A stretch of DNA of 64,000 nucleotides from Roseivirga spongicola (GTDB lineage Bacteria; Bacteroidota; Bacteroidia; Cytophagales; Cyclobacteriaceae): NCBI RefSeq assembly GCF_001592965.1, contig NZ_LRPC01000028.1:558001-622000 (forward strand), given 5' to 3'. The notes below the pieces were generated by a model. It saw nothing but the letters and a program-made list of their open reading frames with translations, did not search any database and was not told the DNA's origin. Below, piece by piece: positions 8,903 to 17,636 of the stretch (positions are counted from its first letter, which is position 1; every line of letters starts with the position of its first letter). A program made the translations under genes and the position numbers.

Positions 8903-9436
8903 ATGAGAAAAGGAATTATCTCTTTCGCAACACTACTTTTATTTTTTGTAGCTACCTCAGCTTTCGCTCAGAGAGGTCCTGCAGCAAGTCCTACAACTAC
9001 AGTTTCACAAGCCATAGGAAACACTCAAATGACTTTGGTATACTCTAGACCTAGTTTAGATGGTCGTAAGCTGAATACCTTGGCGCCTAATGGAGAAGTT
9101 TGGAGAACTGGAGCTAACGCCAATACTAAAATTAGCTTTGACAAAGAGGTAATGATAGGTGGAAAAAAACTAGCCGCTGGTGAGTATTCTATGTACACTA
9201 TCCCTGGCGCTGATGAGTGGACAATCATCATCAACAAAGCCAAGACTTGGGGTACTAATTATGACGAATCTCAAGACGTAATGCGTTTCAAAGCAAAAGC
9301 CACTAAAACGGATAAGCCTGTAGAAACTTTTTACATCATGATGCAAGACTTTGACAAGAACAGCAAAGACAAGGCTATGATTGAGTTAGCATGGGCCGAT
9401 ACTTCAGTGAAATTCCCAATTGCGGTTACTAACTAA
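8903..9436 (+). CDS. DUF2911 secreted protein
   Basis: This 177-residue exported protein (signal peptide ending AFAQ) has the DUF2911 pattern: SRPSLDGRKLNTLAPNGEVW, then RTGANANTKISF, and AGEYSMYTIPG. The function of DUF2911 is not established. A paralogue with a TPR extension lies immediately downstream (9518). A rho-independent terminator separates the two, so they are probably separate or attenuated units. Confidence 0.9.
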   Translation: MRKGIISFATLLLFFVATSAFAQRGPAASPTTTVSQAIGNTQMTLVYSRPSLDGRKLNTLAPNGEVWRTGANANTKISFDKEVMIGGKKLAAGEYSMYTIPGADEWTIIINKAKTWGTNYDESQDVMRFKAKATKTDKPVETFYIMMQDFDKNSKDKAMIELAWADTSVKFPIAVTN

Positions 9437-9456
9437 GGTTATATAAAATCTAAACG

Positions 9457-9487
9457 AAGCTTCTATTCATTGAATGGAAGCTTTTTT
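9457..9487 (+). terminator. Rho-independent terminator after first DUF2911 gene
   Basis: AAGCTTC at 9457-9463 pairs with GAAGCTT at 9477-9483. Inner bases extend the stem with one G-T pair, and the hairpin runs straight into a T tract (9482-9487). It follows the stop at 9436 by about 20 bases. Confidence 0.75.
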
Positions 9488-9517
9488 TATAACTTCACAA
9501 TACAAAAATTCAAACCG

Positions 9518-10363
9518 ATGAAAAGAATTATACTTAGCTTATTAGCTGTTATGGTTACTACGGTAACCTATGCGCAAATACAAATGCCTCCGGCAAGTCC
9601 TACTTTCGAATTGAAAGGAACCGTAGGCTTAGCAGAGGTAAAAGTGGTTTATTCTAGACCAAGTGCCCGTGGCAGAAAAGTTGCCGGAGAGCTCATTCCT
9701 TACAATGAAGTTTGGAGAACTGGTGCCAATGCTTCTACAAAAATCTCATTTAGCGAAGATGTTCTAATTGAAGGCAAACCTCTACCTAAAGGTGATTACG
9801 CTCTTTACACTCAGTTTACTGAAGATGTAGCCACTATCATTTTTAGCAAAAACCTAGATTGGTGGGGTGCTATTGGCTATGAGTCAAAAGATGATCAACT
9901 TAGGGTTGAAGTACCAGTAAAGCATCCGAGCAGCCATTATGAGACTTTCACTATTAGCTTTTCAGACTTCACTACTAACTCTGCCAACTTGAACATGAAG
10001 TGGGAACACACTAAAGCAATGTTCAAAATAGAAACAAAAGTAGACGAGCGTGTGATGGCTCAAATTAAGGAGCAAGTGATTGATGGTACACCAGCCAATG
10101 CTGGCGTTTATTTTCAAGCTGCTGGTTACTATTACGACACCGAAAGAGACTCAAACTTAGCTCTTACATGGGTAAACAAAGCCATTGATGCTTCTCCACA
10201 AAAACAGTATTGGGTAATTCATTTAAAGGCAAAATTACTCGCCAGATTAGGCAAGAATGCAGAAGCTCAAGCAGCGGCTAAAGAATCTATGAAACTTGCC
10301 GAGGAAGGCGGAAACCCTGACTATGTGAGACTAAACGAGAAGTTGATAGACTCACTGAAATAA
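9518..10363 (+). CDS. DUF2911 protein with C-terminal TPR region
   Basis: The upstream frame opens at 9470 inside the preceding terminator. The ATG at 9518 gives a proper signal peptide (MKRIILSLLAVMVTT...YAQ), so I use it; the protein is then about 281 residues. Residues about 25-165 repeat the DUF2911 pattern of the upstream gene (SRPSARGRKVAG, RTGANASTKISF, KGDYALYTQF). The C-terminal part (about 195-280) has helical repeats (ANAGVYFQAAGYYY, ALTWVNKAIDASP) of TPR type. This two-domain form is common in Bacteroidota; its role is unknown. Confidence 0.88.
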   Translation: MKRIILSLLAVMVTTVTYAQIQMPPASPTFELKGTVGLAEVKVVYSRPSARGRKVAGELIPYNEVWRTGANASTKISFSEDVLIEGKPLPKGDYALYTQFTEDVATIIFSKNLDWWGAIGYESKDDQLRVEVPVKHPSSHYETFTISFSDFTTNSANLNMKWEHTKAMFKIETKVDERVMAQIKEQVIDGTPANAGVYFQAAGYYYDTERDSNLALTWVNKAIDASPQKQYWVIHLKAKLLARLGKNAEAQAAAKESMKLAEEGGNPDYVRLNEKLIDSLK

Positions 10364-10383
10364 TTGAGATTATCAGTAAACAG

Positions 10384-10415
10384 AAAGCCCTGACTTCACG
10401 AGAAGTCAGGGCTTT
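10384..10415. terminator. Bidirectional rho-independent terminator
   Basis: A perfect 14-base-pair stem (10384-10397 with 10402-10415) around the loop ACGA is flanked by A's on the left and T's on the right. It can end both the DUF2911 gene (plus) and the bTHX gene (minus), whose stop codon at 10417-10419 adjoins it. Confidence 0.9.
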
Positions 10416-10416
10416 T

Positions 10417-10554
10417 TCATTTCTTAGCTACTTTTTCTTTAGTAGCTTTTTCTTTCTTAGGATGGCTTTTGGCTTTTACCTTGTAGGGTCTTGAAACACC
10501 AAAAGTACCCATGGCAATCTTGCCTTTCTTGGTTTTTCTATCTCCTTTTCCCAT
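10417..10554 (-). CDS. 30S ribosomal protein bTHX
   Basis: A 45-codon gene encodes a very basic protein beginning MGKGDRKTKKGKIAMGTFGV and continuing SRPYKVK, then a Lys/Ala-rich tail ending KVAKK. The MGKGD.KT..GKI..G..G..RP pattern is that of Bacteroidota THX, a small peptide that sits in the head of the 30S subunit. The family is normally 40-60 residues. The stop lies against the bidirectional terminator at 10384-10415. Confidence 0.85.
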   Translation of the reverse strand: MGKGDRKTKKGKIAMGTFGVSRPYKVKAKSHPKKEKATKEKVAKK

Positions 10555-10615
10555 AGATCAAATTACATTTTCACTAGTGGAATTTACGCAAGACAAAAAA
10601 ACTTGTCAATAGTAA

Positions 10616-12352
10616 CTATCTTCTTCTACCAGACCTACCTTGAGTTCTACCCTGTCTGCGGCCGCCAGCTCTTTTGTTATCAGAACCAAAACTTCTGCCC
10701 CTGCCCTTTTTGGGGCCCGACTTTTTAGGTGGCCCATCATTGTCTTCATTCACCTTTACGGCACGACCAGAAACACTTATACCTCTAAATTTTCTCGAAA
10801 CATCTTTGCTTTCAGCCTTATCCATGTAGAAGAAACTACAGTTTTTCTTCATTTCAATGTCTTGGAAAGCCTTAGGGTTCATATCCGTAACATCTGCCAT
10901 AAAGTGAAGTAAATCGGCTTTAGTGGCACCATCAATTTCTCCTATGTTAATAAAGAAGCGCTGAAGGCCATCGGCTCGTACTCCACCTTCTGACTGCCTC
11001 TTACCACTACCCTGAGATTCATTCAAGTCTTCAGGTTCATCGAAGTTGGCATTACCATCTACCCTCATGTGGTCTAGTTGCACTGTCAGAAGTCTTTTAA
11101 GTAACTCCTCTTTAGACAAACCAACTAATTCAGGATCTATATGCTCAAGAATATCATCAATGCCCTTATCTACCTTGGTCTGAAGAATAAGTTTAACCCA
11201 GTGGTTAATTCTACTGTATTTCAGCTCAGCTCTATTAGGCACTTCTACAAGCTCAAAATTAACTTTGAGCCTCTTCTCTAGGTCTTTGATTTTCCTGCCT
11301 TCTCTCGGGTTAATTAGTACCAAAGAGATACCCTTTTTACCTGCTCTACCGGTTCTTCCACTTCTGTGGGTGTAACTCTCAAGCTGGTCGGGCAAAGTAT
11401 GGTGGAATACGTGAGTAAGGTCGTTTACATCAATACCACGAGCTGCCACATCTGTAGCAATTAGTAATTGCATAGAACGCGCCTTAAAACGCTTCATAAC
11501 GGCATCGCGTTGACCTTGAGATAAATCTCCATGTAATGCTTCTACACCATAGCCCATATTCGAAAACTCGTCTGCAAATTGCTGAGTTTCGCGTTTGGTT
11601 CGGCAGAACATTACACCTCTCATATCTGGTTGAACATCTAAAAACCTACGAATGGCAGCTACCTTATTCGCTGTTTTGGTTACCACGTACTGATGAGAAA
11701 TATCTAGGTTACTTTTTTGCTCAGTATTAACAGCCACCTCAATAGGCTCGTGCATGTACTTATCTACAATCCTTCTGATTTCTGGAGGCATAGTGGCTGA
11801 AAACAACCAGACTGAACGCTCTTCAGAAGTGTAACCAATAATATCATCTATATCTTCTTTGAAGCCCATATTCAGCATTTCATCGGCTTCATCTAGCACA
11901 ACGTACTGAACTGCATCTAAAGAAATGGCTCTTCTTTTAATAAGATCTAGCAAACGACCTGGGGTGGCAACTACAATTTGAGTAGGCTTTTTTAAAGCTC
12001 TAATTTGCCTGCTAATATCTACACCACCATAAACTACCTCTACATTAAGCTTTCTATTATTAGTTACAAAGCTTTGCAATTGAGTAGCTGTTTGCTGACC
12101 TAATTCTCTGGTTGGAGCCATAATAATGGCTTGCGTACTTTCATCTTCCAGATCAATCAAATCGATTAACGGCAAACCAAAAGCGGCAGTTTTTCCTGTT
12201 CCTGTTTGCGCTAAACCAATGAAGTCTGTGGGATTTTTCTTCAACAACTGCGGAATAGCCTGTTGTTGAATAGGTGTTGGAGTTTCAAAACCCAACTGAT
12301 CTAGCACTTCACATAAGTTCTGCGAAAGTCCTAGTGATTTAAAATTTGACAA
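10616..12352 (-). CDS. DEAD-box RNA helicase with DbpA-type RNA-binding domain
   Basis: This 578-residue ATP-dependent RNA helicase has the Q motif (GFETPTPIQQQAIP), Walker A AQTGTGKT (near 46-53), PTRELGQQ, TPGRLLDL, DEAD (VLDEADEML), SAT (FSATMP) and the C-terminal RGIDV and HRSGRTGRAG motifs. After the core comes a DbpA-like RNA-binding domain (about 460-540, GLQRFFINIGEIDGA) and an Arg/Gly-rich tail (GRRQGRTQGRSGRRR). The layout is that of DeaD/CsdA-type helicases, which help ribosome assembly and cold adaptation. A specific target cannot be read from sequence. Confidence 0.93.
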   Translation of the reverse strand: MSNFKSLGLSQNLCEVLDQLGFETPTPIQQQAIPQLLKKNPTDFIGLAQTGTGKTAAFGLPLIDLIDLEDESTQAIIMAPTRELGQQTATQLQSFVTNNRKLNVEVVYGGVDISRQIRALKKPTQIVVATPGRLLDLIKRRAISLDAVQYVVLDEADEMLNMGFKEDIDDIIGYTSEERSVWLFSATMPPEIRRIVDKYMHEPIEVAVNTEQKSNLDISHQYVVTKTANKVAAIRRFLDVQPDMRGVMFCRTKRETQQFADEFSNMGYGVEALHGDLSQGQRDAVMKRFKARSMQLLIATDVAARGIDVNDLTHVFHHTLPDQLESYTHRSGRTGRAGKKGISLVLINPREGRKIKDLEKRLKVNFELVEVPNRAELKYSRINHWVKLILQTKVDKGIDDILEHIDPELVGLSKEELLKRLLTVQLDHMRVDGNANFDEPEDLNESQGSGKRQSEGGVRADGLQRFFINIGEIDGATKADLLHFMADVTDMNPKAFQDIEMKKNCSFFYMDKAESKDVSRKFRGISVSGRAVKVNEDNDGPPKKSGPKKGRGRSFGSDNKRAGGRRQGRTQGRSGRRR

Positions 12353-12451
12353 AACGTATTTTTATAATGAACTACAAAGGTAGAGGGAATAAATGGGAAC
12401 TAATTGAAAGTCAATCAATTTATTTAGACTCTCCACCTTCTTATATATTGG

Positions 12452-13540
12452 CTAGGTATTGCAGAATTCTACAGAGTGTACCATTGGTAAGTTGTTACTC
12501 AATGTAGCCCAGCTTTCTCCATCATTTTCAGATAGATACAAATTACCTGTAGTTGTACCGAAAGCCAATGTAGAACCTGTTACATCGAGGGCGTGCCTAT
12601 AGGTAATGTCAAAAACATTTTCTTGAGGCAGACCTTCTCTGAAGGCTTTCCAGGTTTTACCTCCATCATCGGTTCTACAAACACAAAGCGCTGAATCTAC
12701 GGCAACACGCATCTGGTCACTATCTCCTGGTACTACCCAAGCCACATTAGTATCTGTTTCACTAGCGGCAATGGCAAAGCCGAAGTGGGCAGGACCGTTT
12801 TCCTCGCTGACTTTATCCCAAAATTCACCGCCATTTACAGATCTGTAAATACCACAATGATTCTGTTGCCACATCACTTTGGGGTTACCCGCGCACCAAT
12901 CTACCAGATGAGGATCTTGGCCAATATCTGCCGTAGGGTCTGGCAAAAACTCTGCATATAAGCCCTTGTTGACCGATTTCCAGCTTTCGCCTCCATCTAA
13001 AGTTTCGAAGGTTCCTGCACAACTTACGGCAACATAAATGTGATTAGAATCCGCTGGGTCTACTAGAATGGAATGAATTCCGGCATTGTCTCTTCCCCCA
13101 CCAAACCACTCAATTCTTGAAGGATGATCCCATAAGCCTCTCACCAGCTCGAAGGAGTCTCCATTATTGGTGCTCTTGAAAAGTCCTCCTGGCTCTGTTC
13201 CCACATAAATGGTTCCTGGCTGACCTTTTCCTCCAGTAGCAAATGCCCATAAGTATTTGGTTGCTGCAGGTGAACCATCTTTCAGTTCTTCGCCTTCAGG
13301 ATATTTAGGGGCTTCAAGTTCCTCCCACTCCTTTCCATCTTTAGATCGATGAATTTTGCAACCCCAATGGCCATGATCTAACATTGCCCACCAATAACCA
13401 GTGTTTTCATCAATACAAGCGATAGTAACAGGGAAGCCAAGGAATTCAGTAGAGTCATGCCTCCATTTTCCAGAGACATTTTTCCTGTAAACAATAAGTC
13501 CTTTGCGAGAACCTACAAGGAGCGTATTCTTTTCTGACAT
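12452..13540 (-). CDS. BNR/YVTN-type beta-propeller protein (exo-sialidase-like fold), paralogue 1
   Basis: This 362-residue protein without signal peptide contains repeated BNR-like Asp-box motifs (STNNGDSF, TLDGGESW, SVNGGEFW, RTDDGGKTW, SENDGESW), indicating a six- or seven-bladed propeller. Between the blades are invariant-looking segments shared with the paralogue at 26397: SCAG, GQDPH, WQQNHCGI and AWVVP. The conserved His/Cys/Asp suggest an active or binding site, but no sialidase Arg triad or catalytic set can be identified, so sialidase activity should not be assumed. A MoaD/ThiS-like gene lies 37 bases upstream on the same strand, in the same apparent operon. Confidence 0.8.
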   Translation of the reverse strand: MSEKNTLLVGSRKGLIVYRKNVSGKWRHDSTEFLGFPVTIACIDENTGYWWAMLDHGHWGCKIHRSKDGKEWEELEAPKYPEGEELKDGSPAATKYLWAFATGGKGQPGTIYVGTEPGGLFKSTNNGDSFELVRGLWDHPSRIEWFGGGRDNAGIHSILVDPADSNHIYVAVSCAGTFETLDGGESWKSVNKGLYAEFLPDPTADIGQDPHLVDWCAGNPKVMWQQNHCGIYRSVNGGEFWDKVSEENGPAHFGFAIAASETDTNVAWVVPGDSDQMRVAVDSALCVCRTDDGGKTWKAFREGLPQENVFDITYRHALDVTGSTLAFGTTTGNLYLSENDGESWATLSNNLPMVHSVEFCNT

Positions 13541-13577
13541 GGCTAAAAGTTTATAATTGAGACTTGATTTTAAGGCT

Positions 13578-13850
13578 TTACCCTCCAGAAAGCGCCTGCA
13601 TCACATAAACCTCATCACCATCCTTTAGCACATCTTGAAGTGACTTTCTATCTTTTATCAATTGATTGCCTACAAAAATATTTACATGCTTTCTGAGCGA
13701 GCCATTTTCGTCTACTATATAATCCTTCAACCCTGAATAGTTCTGCTCAATGAGATCAACCGCTTCTTTCACGGTTTTACAATCGGCATGAATTGGCGAA
13801 AGATTAGGGTAAAATCGCTTTAGGTTAGATGTGAACTTGATTGTAGGCAT
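13578..13850 (-). CDS. MoaD/ThiS-like ubiquitin-fold protein
   Basis: The protein ends in GG (QALSGG), as MoaD, ThiS and other sulfur-carrier or protein-modifier ubiquitin-like proteins do, and has the matching pattern TVKEAVDLIEQNY...VNIFVGNQLIKD...LKDGDEVYVM. The frame opens at 13913, but the ATG at 13850 (MPTIKFTSNLKRFYP) gives the normal beta-grasp start and 90 residues. MoaD donates sulfur for molybdopterin. This copy is not in the moa cluster about 10 kb away but next to the BNR propeller gene, so its role could be in Moco synthesis or a dedicated sulfur or modifier pathway with the propeller protein. Confidence 0.8.
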   Translation of the reverse strand: MPTIKFTSNLKRFYPNLSPIHADCKTVKEAVDLIEQNYSGLKDYIVDENGSLRKHVNIFVGNQLIKDRKSLQDVLKDGDEVYVMQALSGG

Positions 13851-13896
13851 AAAATCTAAAATAAGCATTAAAACGGAAATTGTTGCCAAAATGATT

Positions 13897-14604
13897 TTAG
13901 GATGGCTTTCCAAAGGCCTTAAGAAACTCAGGTTTGTATTTCCTACCGATAGGCAGAATTTGCCCTCTCACTTTCACTTGGTTTCCAATTACCTGATCAA
14001 CCGACCTGATATTCACAATATGGCTTTTATGAATTCTAACAAAGCTGGTCTTTGGTAATTCAATCTCCCACTTTCTCAATGCTCCTACCATTACATATTT
14101 CCTTTGAGTGGTGTGGAACTCAACATAATCTCTATCAGACGATAAGTAAAGCACATCATTAGGGCTAAGCTTGTGTAAGACCTTATCGATATTTAGAATG
14201 ATTGAATATTCCTTCTCTTTTGCAGGTTTTGTGATCGTCTCTACTGTTTCATTCTGAAATTGTTTAAGAGCCTTATTTGTGGCTTTAAGAAACCTGGAAA
14301 AGGAAAACGGCTTAAGCAAATAATCCGTCACATCAAGGTTGAAGCCTTCGATAGCATATTCCGGATAGGCGGTAGTGATAATAACCTGTGGAGGATTTTT
14401 GATTGATTTCAACAGTTCAATCCCACTAATCAAAGGAAGGTTTATATCCAGAAAGAGTAAGTCGACCTTCCCTGAATTCAACATACTTTGTGCTTCCATG
14501 GCGTTCGCATAAACTCCTTTAAGCTCCAAGGCTGGACACTGCCCTATAAACTCCTTCAGTACCTCTTGAGCAGGCCTTTCATCTTCAATGATTATACACC
14601 TCAT
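13897..14604 (-). CDS. LytTR family response regulator
   Basis: This 235-residue protein has an N-terminal receiver domain (phosphoacceptor Asp53 in LLFLDINLPLISG, acidic pair at EDE, conserved Lys in LLKPFSF) and a C-terminal LytTR DNA-binding domain (about 130-230, with FVRIHKSHIVNIRSVDQV). It pairs with the LytS-type kinase encoded just upstream, with a 20-base overlap. Such pairs control envelope or stress genes in Bacteroidota; the regulon is not visible here. Confidence 0.95.
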   Translation of the reverse strand: MRCIIIEDERPAQEVLKEFIGQCPALELKGVYANAMEAQSMLNSGKVDLLFLDINLPLISGIELLKSIKNPPQVIITTAYPEYAIEGFNLDVTDYLLKPFSFSRFLKATNKALKQFQNETVETITKPAKEKEYSIILNIDKVLHKLSPNDVLYLSSDRDYVEFHTTQRKYVMVGALRKWEIELPKTSFVRIHKSHIVNIRSVDQVIGNQVKVRGQILPIGRKYKPEFLKAFGKPS

Positions 14605-15631
14605 CGTTAGTAATTAAGAGTTTTACATTAAATGATTGATCACTTTTATGAATGTCGAGCTGATACCGTTCTCCATAAAAGGCATGCAATAATTGCTTGG
14701 CATTCTTCAAACCTAAGCCTCCTTGTTCATTTAGTAGGTTGGACTTGCCAGAGTCTTTGTTGAAACTATTTTCGCAGGAAAAGAAAATGGTCTTATTCTG
14801 AGCCACTAGGCTCAAATTGATTTCTGGTTGAAAAGGATCTATGTACTTGAAAGCATTCTCTACGAAGTTAATCAGAATCATTGGCGCAATGGAGTAATGC
14901 TCAATATCCCCAATAATCTCGAAATTCACCTTAAAACCATCTTTACGCATTTTCTGTAGGTCGATATAATCATTGAGGTATTCTATTTCCTTTTGCAATT
15001 CAACCTTGTGCTTATCTGCTTCATAGAGCATATACCGCAGCAAATCGGACAGCTTTAAAACCATTTCAGGCGTTTCTGAAGCCTTTTTCAAGGCATAGGA
15101 ATAGATGCTATTTAAGCTATTGAACAACAAGTGTGGATTAACCTGAGCTTTTAGAAACTTAAGTTCCGCTTCTAAACGATCGGTTTCGGCTCTTTCTAAA
15201 TCTTTAAGCTTGGCCGAATAGTTTAGAAGAACCGGAACAGCACTAAATAAGACTAGAAGGATACCCAAGTGTATGAAATTATAGAGCGCGTAAGTCGAAT
15301 TCGGCCCTTCACACGAACATGTTTGAAGCAGTGTTTTATTGACATAAGCTTCGAAGAAAGCTACCGAAAGCATTATTGGTAAAAGAATCAGAAGGTACTT
15401 TCTCAGATTATGCTTTTTGAGGTATTGAGGAAGTAAAACAAGGTTATTGAGGTAAAGCACAAAGCCGTAAACGAGAAAATAAAAGCCAATTTCTTCATAG
15501 GTAATACTGTGTTCACCTGTGTACCTAAAGCGTAAAAAAGGATAGATAAAATAAAAAGCCCAAAACAGCAGGTTCAGGCCAATGCGCGTGTAAATACCAA
15601 AGTCCAACCTCATTTCAAGAGCAAAATACAA
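14585..15631 (-). CDS. LytS/YehU-type sensor histidine kinase
   Basis: This 348-residue membrane kinase has four hydrophobic segments (about 18-35, 48-67, 78-95, 117-138), a short coiled coil and the His_kinase domain with phosphoacceptor His167 in VNPHLLFNSLNSIYSYA. A GHKL ATPase with the N-box (INFVENAFKY) and G-box (GGLGLKNAKQLL) follows. No separate sensor domain exists; a short extracytoplasmic loop with two Cys (QTCSCEG) may sense the signal. ATG codons exist at 15631 and 15613 and I cannot decide between them. It overlaps the response regulator start. Confidence 0.92.
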   Translation of the reverse strand: MYFALEMRLDFGIYTRIGLNLLFWAFYFIYPFLRFRYTGEHSITYEEIGFYFLVYGFVLYLNNLVLLPQYLKKHNLRKYLLILLPIMLSVAFFEAYVNKTLLQTCSCEGPNSTYALYNFIHLGILLVLFSAVPVLLNYSAKLKDLERAETDRLEAELKFLKAQVNPHLLFNSLNSIYSYALKKASETPEMVLKLSDLLRYMLYEADKHKVELQKEIEYLNDYIDLQKMRKDGFKVNFEIIGDIEHYSIAPMILINFVENAFKYIDPFQPEINLSLVAQNKTIFFSCENSFNKDSGKSNLLNEQGGLGLKNAKQLLHAFYGERYQLDIHKSDQSFNVKLLITNDEVYNH

Positions 15632-15807
15632 CCAAAAGAATCAGTAGCAAGAATCCATCTATCAACAACTCACTCCTTTCTATCAACAGCATGAAAACTC
15701 ATCAACGACCAGTGATCGGCTGTTTTTAAAGGTTCGCATGGTCTTTCTTGCTTGAAGCAGAAACTCTTTGTTGAGGTCCAAATTTAGGACGAGTATCAAA
15801 TAAAAAC

Positions 15808-16323
15808 ATGAAACAGATACTCTTAGCCTTAATTCTTCTCTTTCCATTTTCAGAAGTACCGAATGAAGAAATCAATAAAGAAATTACAGTAAATGGAAGA
15901 ACCATTCTCTATGGTCAAATTAATCGAGAAGGTCTTACTTCCAATTCTTATGCTGGCTGGTTCAACTTGGTTTATAACAGATATGAGCTGAATACTGAGA
16001 TCGTATTACAAGTAAAACAGGCACAATTGAAAGGCCTGACAGTGAAGCTTTTTATGGGAACTTGGTGTGGTGATAGCCAAAGAAATGTGCCTGTATTTTA
16101 CAAATTCATAGATCAACTCAAAATATCTGAAAATCAAATAGATGCATGGGCACTAGACCTTGGTAAAAAAGGGCCAAATGCCGAACAGGCCACCTATAAT
16201 ATCAGCAGAGTGCCTACAATTATCTTCTACCGAAATGGCAAAGAAATAGGCAGGTTCATTGAAAGACCTAAGCCTGGAGAAAAGTTAGAACAACTGTGGG
16301 TAGATATTATTAATGAAAACTAA
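15808..16323 (+). CDS. Thioredoxin-family protein
   Basis: This 171-residue protein has a hydrophobic N-terminus (MKQILLALILLFPFSEV), probably a signal peptide, and a thioredoxin fold with LFMGTWCGDSQRNVPVFY and a cis-Pro region (SRVPTIIFYRNGKEIGRF). The active-site motif is WCGDS with only one Cys, not CxxC, so classical disulfide exchange is unlikely. This form is frequent in Bacteroidota and its substrate is unknown. It ends convergent with, and 4 bases inside, the cupin gene. Confidence 0.85.
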   Translation: MKQILLALILLFPFSEVPNEEINKEITVNGRTILYGQINREGLTSNSYAGWFNLVYNRYELNTEIVLQVKQAQLKGLTVKLFMGTWCGDSQRNVPVFYKFIDQLKISENQIDAWALDLGKKGPNAEQATYNISRVPTIIFYRNGKEIGRFIERPKPGEKLEQLWVDIINEN

Positions 16324-16685
16324 ATCCACTGCTGATTATTATGGGTTCTTTCGTGCTTAACATCCCCAGTATGTTGTGTATTAGCTGGTTCAAAGAGCAT
16401 TACCCAAACTTCTTCATCGTTCTTGGTGTATGGGTTGTGCTCCACTCCTTTTGGCACAATAATAATTTCTCCCGTATTAATTACTTCTGTTCTATCCCTA
16501 AACTCCATATATAAAGTCCCTTGATGAACATAGAACAGTTCGTCTTCATTTTCATGGCTATGCCAAACAAATGAACCTTTGAGCTTGGCCAACTTAACTA
16601 GCTGACCATTAAGCTCTCCTATGATAGATGGTTTCCAAAATTCTTCAACTAAAGAAAATTTTTGCCCTACGTTTACTCCAATCAT
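16320..16685 (-). CDS. Cupin-domain protein
   Basis: This 121-residue single-domain cupin shows the metal-binding motif 1 (WHSHENEDELFYVHQG, with His, His, Glu) and motif 2 (VPKGVEHNPYTK, with the last His). It is a small cytosolic protein. The ligand set suggests a metal-dependent sugar or small-molecule binding or isomerase role that cannot be specified. Confidence 0.88.
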   Translation of the reverse strand: MIGVNVGQKFSLVEEFWKPSIIGELNGQLVKLAKLKGSFVWHSHENEDELFYVHQGTLYMEFRDRTEVINTGEIIIVPKGVEHNPYTKNDEEVWVMLFEPANTQHTGDVKHERTHNNQQWI

Positions 16686-16811
16686 AATGCATTTTACAAA
16701 TAATTTGAATCTATCAAGTCTTTTGAGCTTTGTTCCATCAAGATGATTTGAGCTTTTGAATTGTTGAAGATTTGGGCTTATACTTGCGGTTGTTCGATTT
16801 GGAACCCAACC

Positions 16812-17627
16812 ATGGATAAGTTTATTGACGTTCGGAGAATGATGGCCGCTAGAAACCCAAAGCTACTCAAATGGCTTCCTGGGTTTGTTATAAACTATAT
16901 AGAACGAATAATCCATCAAGAAGAAGTCAATGACTTTATGGCCCGTCATGAGTCGGCCAGCGCCTATGAATTCTGTAAGGAATTAATGGAGGAATGGAAG
17001 ATTGACCTCAACCTTGTTGGGAAAGAAAACATTATTGAACCACCCGAAAGCTGTATTTTTGTTGGAAACCATCCGCTTGGCGGTTTCGATGCTGTAGCAT
17101 TTGTATGGGCTGTAAACCATATAAGGCCAGACATTCGATTTGTAGTCAACGACTTCCTCCTTGGCATTAAAAACTTAAAAGAAAGGTTTATTGGAGTGAA
17201 CAAGGTGGGCAAGAGTGCTCGCGAATCACTGATGGCCGTTGAAAAACAGTTTGCATCAGACACCGCAACCTTCATTTTTCCGGCAGGGTTGGTGAGTAGA
17301 AAAAAGAATGGCGTTGTCAGAGACTTAGAGTGGAATAAAACCTTCGTTTCAAAAGCTAAAAAATATAAAAAGCCCGTCATTCCAGTGTATATTGAAGGGA
17401 GATTGACGAACAAGTTTTACAGACTTGCCAACATCAGAAAAGCACTGGGAATTAAGGTGAATATTGAGATGTTTTTTCTGGTTGATGAGTTGTATAAGCA
17501 GAAAGGCAATAAAATGGATATCATTATTGGTAAACCCGTTTCTCCCGAAACATTCGACAAGAGCAAATCTGAAAAAGAATGGGCAGAATGGATGAAAGAG
17601 AAAGTTTACCAGTTAAAGCAGTCGTAA
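16812..17627 (+). CDS. Lysophospholipid-type acyltransferase (OlsA/GlsA-like O-acyltransferase)
   Basis: The frame opens at 16761, but a promoter-like TATACTTGC lies inside that stretch and the ATG at 16812 (MDKFIDVRRMMAARNPKLLK) gives the family N-terminus, so I take 271 residues. The acyltransferase motif is NHPLGGFDAV (His and Asp catalytic) followed by FPAGLVSRK, the form found in amino-acid lipid O-acyltransferases rather than in PlsC. It lies 9 bases before an N-acyltransferase gene. In Bacteroides such a neighbour pair (glsB/glsA) makes glycine lipids, and in other bacteria (olsB/olsA) ornithine lipids. The second acylation step is the inferred role; the head-group amino acid cannot be told from sequence. 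Confidence 0.82.
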   Translation: MDKFIDVRRMMAARNPKLLKWLPGFVINYIERIIHQEEVNDFMARHESASAYEFCKELMEEWKIDLNLVGKENIIEPPESCIFVGNHPLGGFDAVAFVWAVNHIRPDIRFVVNDFLLGIKNLKERFIGVNKVGKSARESLMAVEKQFASDTATFIFPAGLVSRKKNGVVRDLEWNKTFVSKAKKYKKPVIPVYIEGRLTNKFYRLANIRKALGIKVNIEMFFLVDELYKQKGNKMDIIIGKPVSPETFDKSKSEKEWAEWMKEKVYQLKQS

Positions 17628-17636
17628 CAGACCCGT

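Noticed and set aside
12452-13540. Sialidase
   Set aside because: Asp-box (BNR) motifs are present, but no Arg triad or Tyr/Glu nucleophile pair of sialidases can be recognised and there is no signal peptide.
16964-17413. 149-codon reverse frame opposite the acyltransferase
   Set aside because: Shadow frame; the plus strand carries the catalytic NHPLGGFD motif.
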